From NCBI RefSeq assembly GCF_011075055.1, contig NC_058152.1, positions 7,936,001 through 8,000,000 on the forward strand: a stretch of 64,000 nt of DNA. Reading direction: 5' to 3'. Source of the DNA: Mangifera indica (lineage: Eukaryota; Streptophyta; Magnoliopsida; Sapindales; Anacardiaceae). Shown here piece after piece: positions 60,637-64,000 of this stretch (its first letter is position 1; each line of letters begins with the position of its first letter). The position numbers and the translations under genes were made by a program. The notes beneath the pieces are model-generated. The model was not told the DNA's origin, made no database searches, and saw only the letters and a list, made by a program, of their open reading frames with translations.

Positions 60637-61126
60637 TGTTAGAAATTTTCTAATGTGGACTAACGTTAATTATGGTTTTGGTCAATTGAATAGTCCAATA
60701 TCAGCTTACAGATAGGATTGAATGATCAATAAAGATAAGTCCAATACACTTAAAGGTTATAATCTGGGTGGACAGTTTAAGTGTGGAACTTCAAATTTAT
60801 TGGACCTTGATGAGAGGTTAATTAACCTGTTATAAATTGGCTAAATCCCTGCTCCAAACCTAATACAGTACGACTGCAGTATAGTTTATCCATACAAAGC
60901 TATTATTCAGGGAGGTTTCTGGAGCAAAAGGCTAAGTCACATCGAGAGGTAAACTCGACAAGTAATTTCAGATGATTCATAAAGGTTTTATGTATTCAGA
61001 TTACATAGTGATCCAAGTAATTCTAAAACCCTAAAGTTTAATTCAGTATTTTATAATTTGTGCATAAATCTTGTGGAATATAATTGACTAATTTATTTAT
61101 TCAAGTTCATGTAAATAAATCTTATA
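60637..61126 (+). repeat. 3' LTR of the fourth Copia
   Basis: 490 bp, collinear with 51821-52324. Starts TGTTAGAAAT and ends CTTATA. Confidence 0.87.
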
Positions 61127-61131
61127 TGAGT

Positions 61132-61728
61132 GACCTCTCTCATAATTGTTATCCTTTGAACCAATTTTATTATATTGCATATCCTGGCTTCCATATGGAC
61201 TTGGGACCTCAAAATGAAGGTAAAAACCTTGCCTTTAGCGTATTACATTTGCTAAACATGCCAACTTGTATTATCTGCAGATCATAGGTCCTATAGACTT
61301 GTCCTGGAAAACGACAAAACACAGCAATGCCACTTCTCATGTGGCATTGCCACATGAGAAATGACCTCACTTGATTTTAAAGTTGCATGATCTTGCTCCT
61401 GATTCTTTTGATTTCGCTTAACAGCAGAATTACCAGATACTCTTTGGTACTTCTCTTTTAAAGTAGCATGCAACAGAAACAGTAATGTAAATGTGCTTCA
61501 AGTTCTGCATAGTTTTAGTTTTAGAGAAATATCCATTTGCAAGTGTGATTTTCTTTGATATATGTTAGCCTATTCCTTACCTTACCATTGCTGCTATGAA
61601 ACATGGTAGAATATATACGCCTACAGTATAATGATTGAAGAACAAATATTACCACGGTAATTTGACGAAAGGGAGAGACATTGGAGAGCAACTATAGCAT
61701 ATATATTTGTAGACTCTGTTTTCTTTCT
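61132..61728. other. Intergenic spacer downstream of the ABCG gene
   Basis: About 0.6 kb between the retrotransposon flank and the polyadenylation signal. I see no credible gene. It contains two overlapping inverted repeats at 61324-61360. Confidence 0.55.
61324..61360. repeat. Overlapping, mutually exclusive inverted repeats
   Basis: Arms GCAATGCCAC (61324-61333) and GTGGCATTGC (61341-61350) are perfect over 10 bp with a 7-nt loop. Arms TTCTCATGTGGC (61334-61345) and GCCACATGAGAA (61349-61360) are perfect over 12 bp with a 3-nt loop. The middle segment can pair with either side. Confidence 0.85.
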
Positions 61729-61734
61729 TTTATT
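61729..61734 (-). terminator. Candidate polyadenylation signal of the ABCG gene
   Basis: AATAAA on the minus strand, about 126 bp after the stop codon. It is a plausible plant near-upstream element and has no independent support. Confidence 0.5.
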
Positions 61735-61859
61735 TAACATTAATAATACAATGTTTGGTAGATAATATATGTGCTCCTTTCGAAGCTGTCTCAAGTAAAT
61801 TCCAAAAACATGTGAAAAATCCCAACACTCGTGACAGAGAGAGGAGTTTCATCAGTTCT

Positions 61860-63785
61860 TTAAACTATAGCTTCCTTTAGACTTCTCTGAGAGCATCTGA
61901 ACCTGAGAATTACATACGAAATGAACCTGTAAACCAAAATGAAACATACCATTATCACCAAATTTCTCCACCTACTCTCTTCTTCATATCCTGCTTCTCT
62001 CAGCACATCTTCCCCAGTCACCATACATCTCCCGAAAATATACTGCAAGCACTTCCTTGAAGTAGAGAACTCATTTATCAGAAACTCTTCAAACGGATAC
62101 TTAAACAGTGATATATAATGCATGAAAATCCAGTAACTTGGGATTCCATTGTTTGATATGAAGTAACCGGAGAACAGAAAGAAAGATCCCATAACACCGG
62201 AAATTACTGAGTTTCCTATTATGAAATTAGGGACTAGAGCACTGCAACACACTACAACTGAATTTGCTGTGTACAGAATCAACCAGATTAGCAGTAAGAA
62301 GTGCATAAAAGCCATGAAATTAGGATTTAATCCCACAAGCCAGTATAGAGGAATGGAGAATAATATAGCCAGGATGAGTAGAAATGGCAAGTAAACTAGT
62401 CCATTGGCTATGGCATATGATGACACTCTGTAGCTTCCACAGGATGTCTCCTTCATCAAAATATCCCTCTCTTGTAGAAACACTGGTAGAGCCTCGGTTG
62501 TGGAAGATAACAAAAATGTCAATATGAATGCAAAGAGACCAACCTTTTCTTCGGCTCCACGTAAATCGTCTTTGACGTTGTGAAATATTGATCCCAAAAC
62601 AAACCCAGAAATCAGCATTTGAATTGTTCGGCAGGCGAATAACTCTCTGGTTCGAAATATGTTTTTCGAGAATCTGTGAGTGAGAATTATAGTCTCCTGC
62701 AATCTTGAATTTGCGAAATCTTTAGGAAAATCAATTCCAACATTGATAGTTTCCTCATCGGCAACTTTTGATTGCTGAAAAAGTTGTTGCAGAGTAAACT
62801 TTCCACTTCTACTCTCTCCCTCTTCTCCTTTCTTTTGCTGCGGTGTTAACACCATTTGTGGCTGCATTTCTGGCTGCGTTTTTCTCTGTTCCTGAATCAA
62901 TTCAATTGATTCTATTGCATATTCAACAACATTGACATGAAGAGGAAGCGGCAACCCCATTGTTCTCAAACTAACACCGAGCTGATCCACCGTGCCGTGA
63001 TACAAAACCAAGCCATTAGCCAGCATAAGTATCGAATTAAACATCTTTACAATGCGAAAACCAGGTTGATGTATACTCAAAATTATGGTTCTTCCTCTAG
63101 TTTCTGCCATCACCTTAAGCATGTCTATAATCTGCAGCGCACTGGTGCTGTCAAGACCGGAAGTTGGCTCATCAAGAATCAACACTTTGGGGTCATGAAT
63201 CACATCAACACCAATTGAAACCCTTCGCCTTTCACCTCCAGAAATCCCCCGAACCCTGTCATCACCAACTCTAGCAGCGGCCACAGGCCCGAGGCCAAGC
63301 TCCTGAATGAGAGACTTTACTCTAGCCATCAGCTCAGCTTGTGGAAGCCTCAACCTCAGCTTGGCACTAAACATGAGCGTTTCTTCAACCGTAAGGAGAG
63401 GAAATAGTGTATCCTTTTGAGTAACATACCCAGAAATCTTTTTGAACCGAGCCTTATCAATGGGACTATCATTCACAAAAATGGAACCACTTTGAGGAGT
63501 GAGTTTCCCTGCAAGAATCTCAAGCAAAGAAGACTTTCCAGCCCCACTTGGACCAACAATCGCAAGGAGTTCCCACGGTTTAGCCTTGCAGTTTATGTTC
63601 TTGAGAACCTGCCTGGCTCCAGGACTTGTTGCAGCAGCTTCAAGCTTGGATGGAGAAGTTTCAGGTCCATGATCACAGTCATTTAGCTTGTTTTTGGTAA
63701 ATAATTTTAAAGGGTTTTCTCCCTTTTGTGTGTAGATGTTGTAATTGAGTCCGAAGGCTTGAATCTCACACCCTTGTTTCTTCAT
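61860..63785 (-). CDS. ABCG5: ABCG half-transporter, ABCG5-like (WBC subfamily)
   Basis: Intronless, 641 residues from the ATG at 63785, the length of a plant ABCG half-transporter. The open frame extends 11 codons upstream but has no ATG there (TTG at 63818), and the N-terminus MKKQGCEIQA matches the start I know for Arabidopsis ABCG5. Nucleotide-binding domain first: Walker A GPSGAGKSS (about residues 78-86), Q-loop in YVTQKD (about 120-125), signature ISGGERRRVSIG (about 181-192), Walker B KVLILDEPTSGLD (about 200-212), H-loop His near 239. About six membrane segments follow (roughly 385-404, 415-434, 457-483, 489-515, 522-543, 609-629) with an extracellular loop before the last. Such proteins work as dimers that export lipidic compounds across the plasma membrane with ATP. 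Arabidopsis ABCG5 is linked to cuticle formation in seedlings. All catalytic motifs are intact; the substrate is inferred only. Confidence 0.95.
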   Translation of the reverse strand: MKKQGCEIQAFGLNYNIYTQKGENPLKLFTKNKLNDCDHGPETSPSKLEAAATSPGARQVLKNINCKAKPWELLAIVGPSGAGKSSLLEILAGKLTPQSGSIFVNDSPIDKARFKKISGYVTQKDTLFPLLTVEETLMFSAKLRLRLPQAELMARVKSLIQELGLGPVAAARVGDDRVRGISGGERRRVSIGVDVIHDPKVLILDEPTSGLDSTSALQIIDMLKVMAETRGRTIILSIHQPGFRIVKMFNSILMLANGLVLYHGTVDQLGVSLRTMGLPLPLHVNVVEYAIESIELIQEQRKTQPEMQPQMVLTPQQKKGEEGESRSGKFTLQQLFQQSKVADEETINVGIDFPKDFANSRLQETIILTHRFSKNIFRTRELFACRTIQMLISGFVLGSIFHNVKDDLRGAEEKVGLFAFILTFLLSSTTEALPVFLQERDILMKETSCGSYRVSSYAIANGLVYLPFLLILAILFSIPLYWLVGLNPNFMAFMHFLLLIWLILYTANSVVVCCSALVPNFIIGNSVISGVMGSFFLFSGYFISNNGIPSYWIFMHYISLFKYPFEEFLINEFSTSRKCLQYIFGRCMVTGEDVLREAGYEEESRWRNLVIMVCFILVYRFISYVILRFRCSQRSLKEAIV

Positions 63786-63922
63786 TGAAGAAATGTTGCT
63801 CTCTTTTTGTGTGTTCAAGTTTGTAAAGCTAGACTAGAGATTATTTCCAGTGTTTGTATGCTTTCAGTGGTGAAATAAGAATAAGAAAATGGAAATTGAC
63901 TGTGGTGTAGTGGCCAGTGGTT

Positions 63923-63933
63923 TTTATTTAATA
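63923..63933 (-). promoter_or_regulatory. TATA-like box upstream of the ABCG gene
   Basis: The minus strand reads TATTAAATAAA, about 140 bp before the ATG. This suggests transcription starting near 63890-63900 and a 5' UTR of about 110 nt. Not tested against expression data. No other motif stands out in the 215 bp available. Confidence 0.45.
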
Positions 63934-64000
63934 ATATTGAATGTGTGTGTGGTGTGGTATTGACATGTAAGTCCTGGTTAATGCTACTTGGTTTGTTCAC

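Larger units (their letters stand above)
51821..61126 (+). mobile_element. Fourth Copia retrotransposon, plus strand, with nested solo LTR
   Basis: LTRs at 51821-52324 and 60637-61126 both start TGTTAGAAAT. The 5-bp flanks are TGATT (51816-51820) and TGAGT (61127-61131), one mismatch. A primer site GCGGTATAGAGCC (near 52326-52338) and a purine tract CAGGTGGGAGAA (60625-60636) sit at the expected places. A solo LTR of another family lies just after the primer site. The leader is long and repetitive. Reverse transcriptase and RNase H remnants are recognisable at about 58960-60030. Gag and integrase are too decayed to name. It inserted beside the PPR pseudogene. Confidence 0.85.

Noticed and set aside
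61291..61473. 60-residue minus-strand frame downstream of the ABCG gene
   Set aside because: It is produced by the inverted repeats and spacer sequence. No family similarity and no ATG-supported context.
62937..63686. Plus-strand open frames opposite the ABCG gene
   Set aside because: Antisense shadows of a strongly conserved coding sequence.
63815..64000. Minus-strand frame running to the window edge upstream of the ABCG gene
   Set aside because: It opens with GTG at the window end and covers the TATA-like promoter and 5' UTR; not a plausible protein.

Overview
This window is plant nuclear DNA, most likely from a eudicot. It is AT-rich and packed with nested, decayed LTR retrotransposons, has plant-type priming sites, and carries one clean gene: an intronless half-size ABC transporter that looks like an ABCG5 orthologue, on the minus strand at the right edge (61860-63785). 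I see no prokaryotic, phage or CRISPR features and no previously undescribed functional system. The interest lies in how exactly the insertion history can be read. By my reading, four LTR elements or solo LTRs, one TRIM and two DNA-transposon-type insertions keep matching or near-matching target-site duplications (TSDs).

Layout, left to right. 60-473: plus-strand Copia pol remnant. 474-10152: minus-strand Copia element with a three-LTR TRIM (7355-8221, TSD TATGG) in its leader. 10153-30907: a second Copia of the same LTR family on the plus strand, joined head-to-head to the first through two truncated LTRs. This second Copia is split by an Athila-type Gypsy element on the minus strand (12342-24008, TSD TATAT), which itself carries a Tourist-like MITE (19814-20295, TSD TTA). 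Its 3' LTR holds an unclassified 1.57 kb insertion. 30908-32474: spacer. 32475-39405: plus-strand chromovirus-like Gypsy (TSD TAAAG) whose 3' LTR has lost about 540 bp. About 40560-50342: third Copia remnant (minus) split by a plus-strand L1-type LINE (about 41545-46598). 50343-51820: tail of a pentatricopeptide-repeat (PPR) pseudogene, split by a hAT-like element (50710-51454, 8-bp TSD). 51821-61126: fourth Copia (plus, TSD TGATT/TGAGT) containing a 2.57 kb solo LTR (52356-54929, TSD TTATA). 61127-64000: 3' flank, ABCG5-like gene and promoter.

None of the retroelement reading frames is intact. Most breaks I could identify are TAG, TAA or TGA at positions where the family has Gln or Trp, as expected from C-to-T decay of methylated, silenced DNA. 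Only the ABCG gene looks functional. It sits about 730 bp from the nearest retrotransposon end, with its own polyadenylation signal and a TATA-like box. All domain calls come from reading translations by eye. Identity levels are impressions, not computed values.
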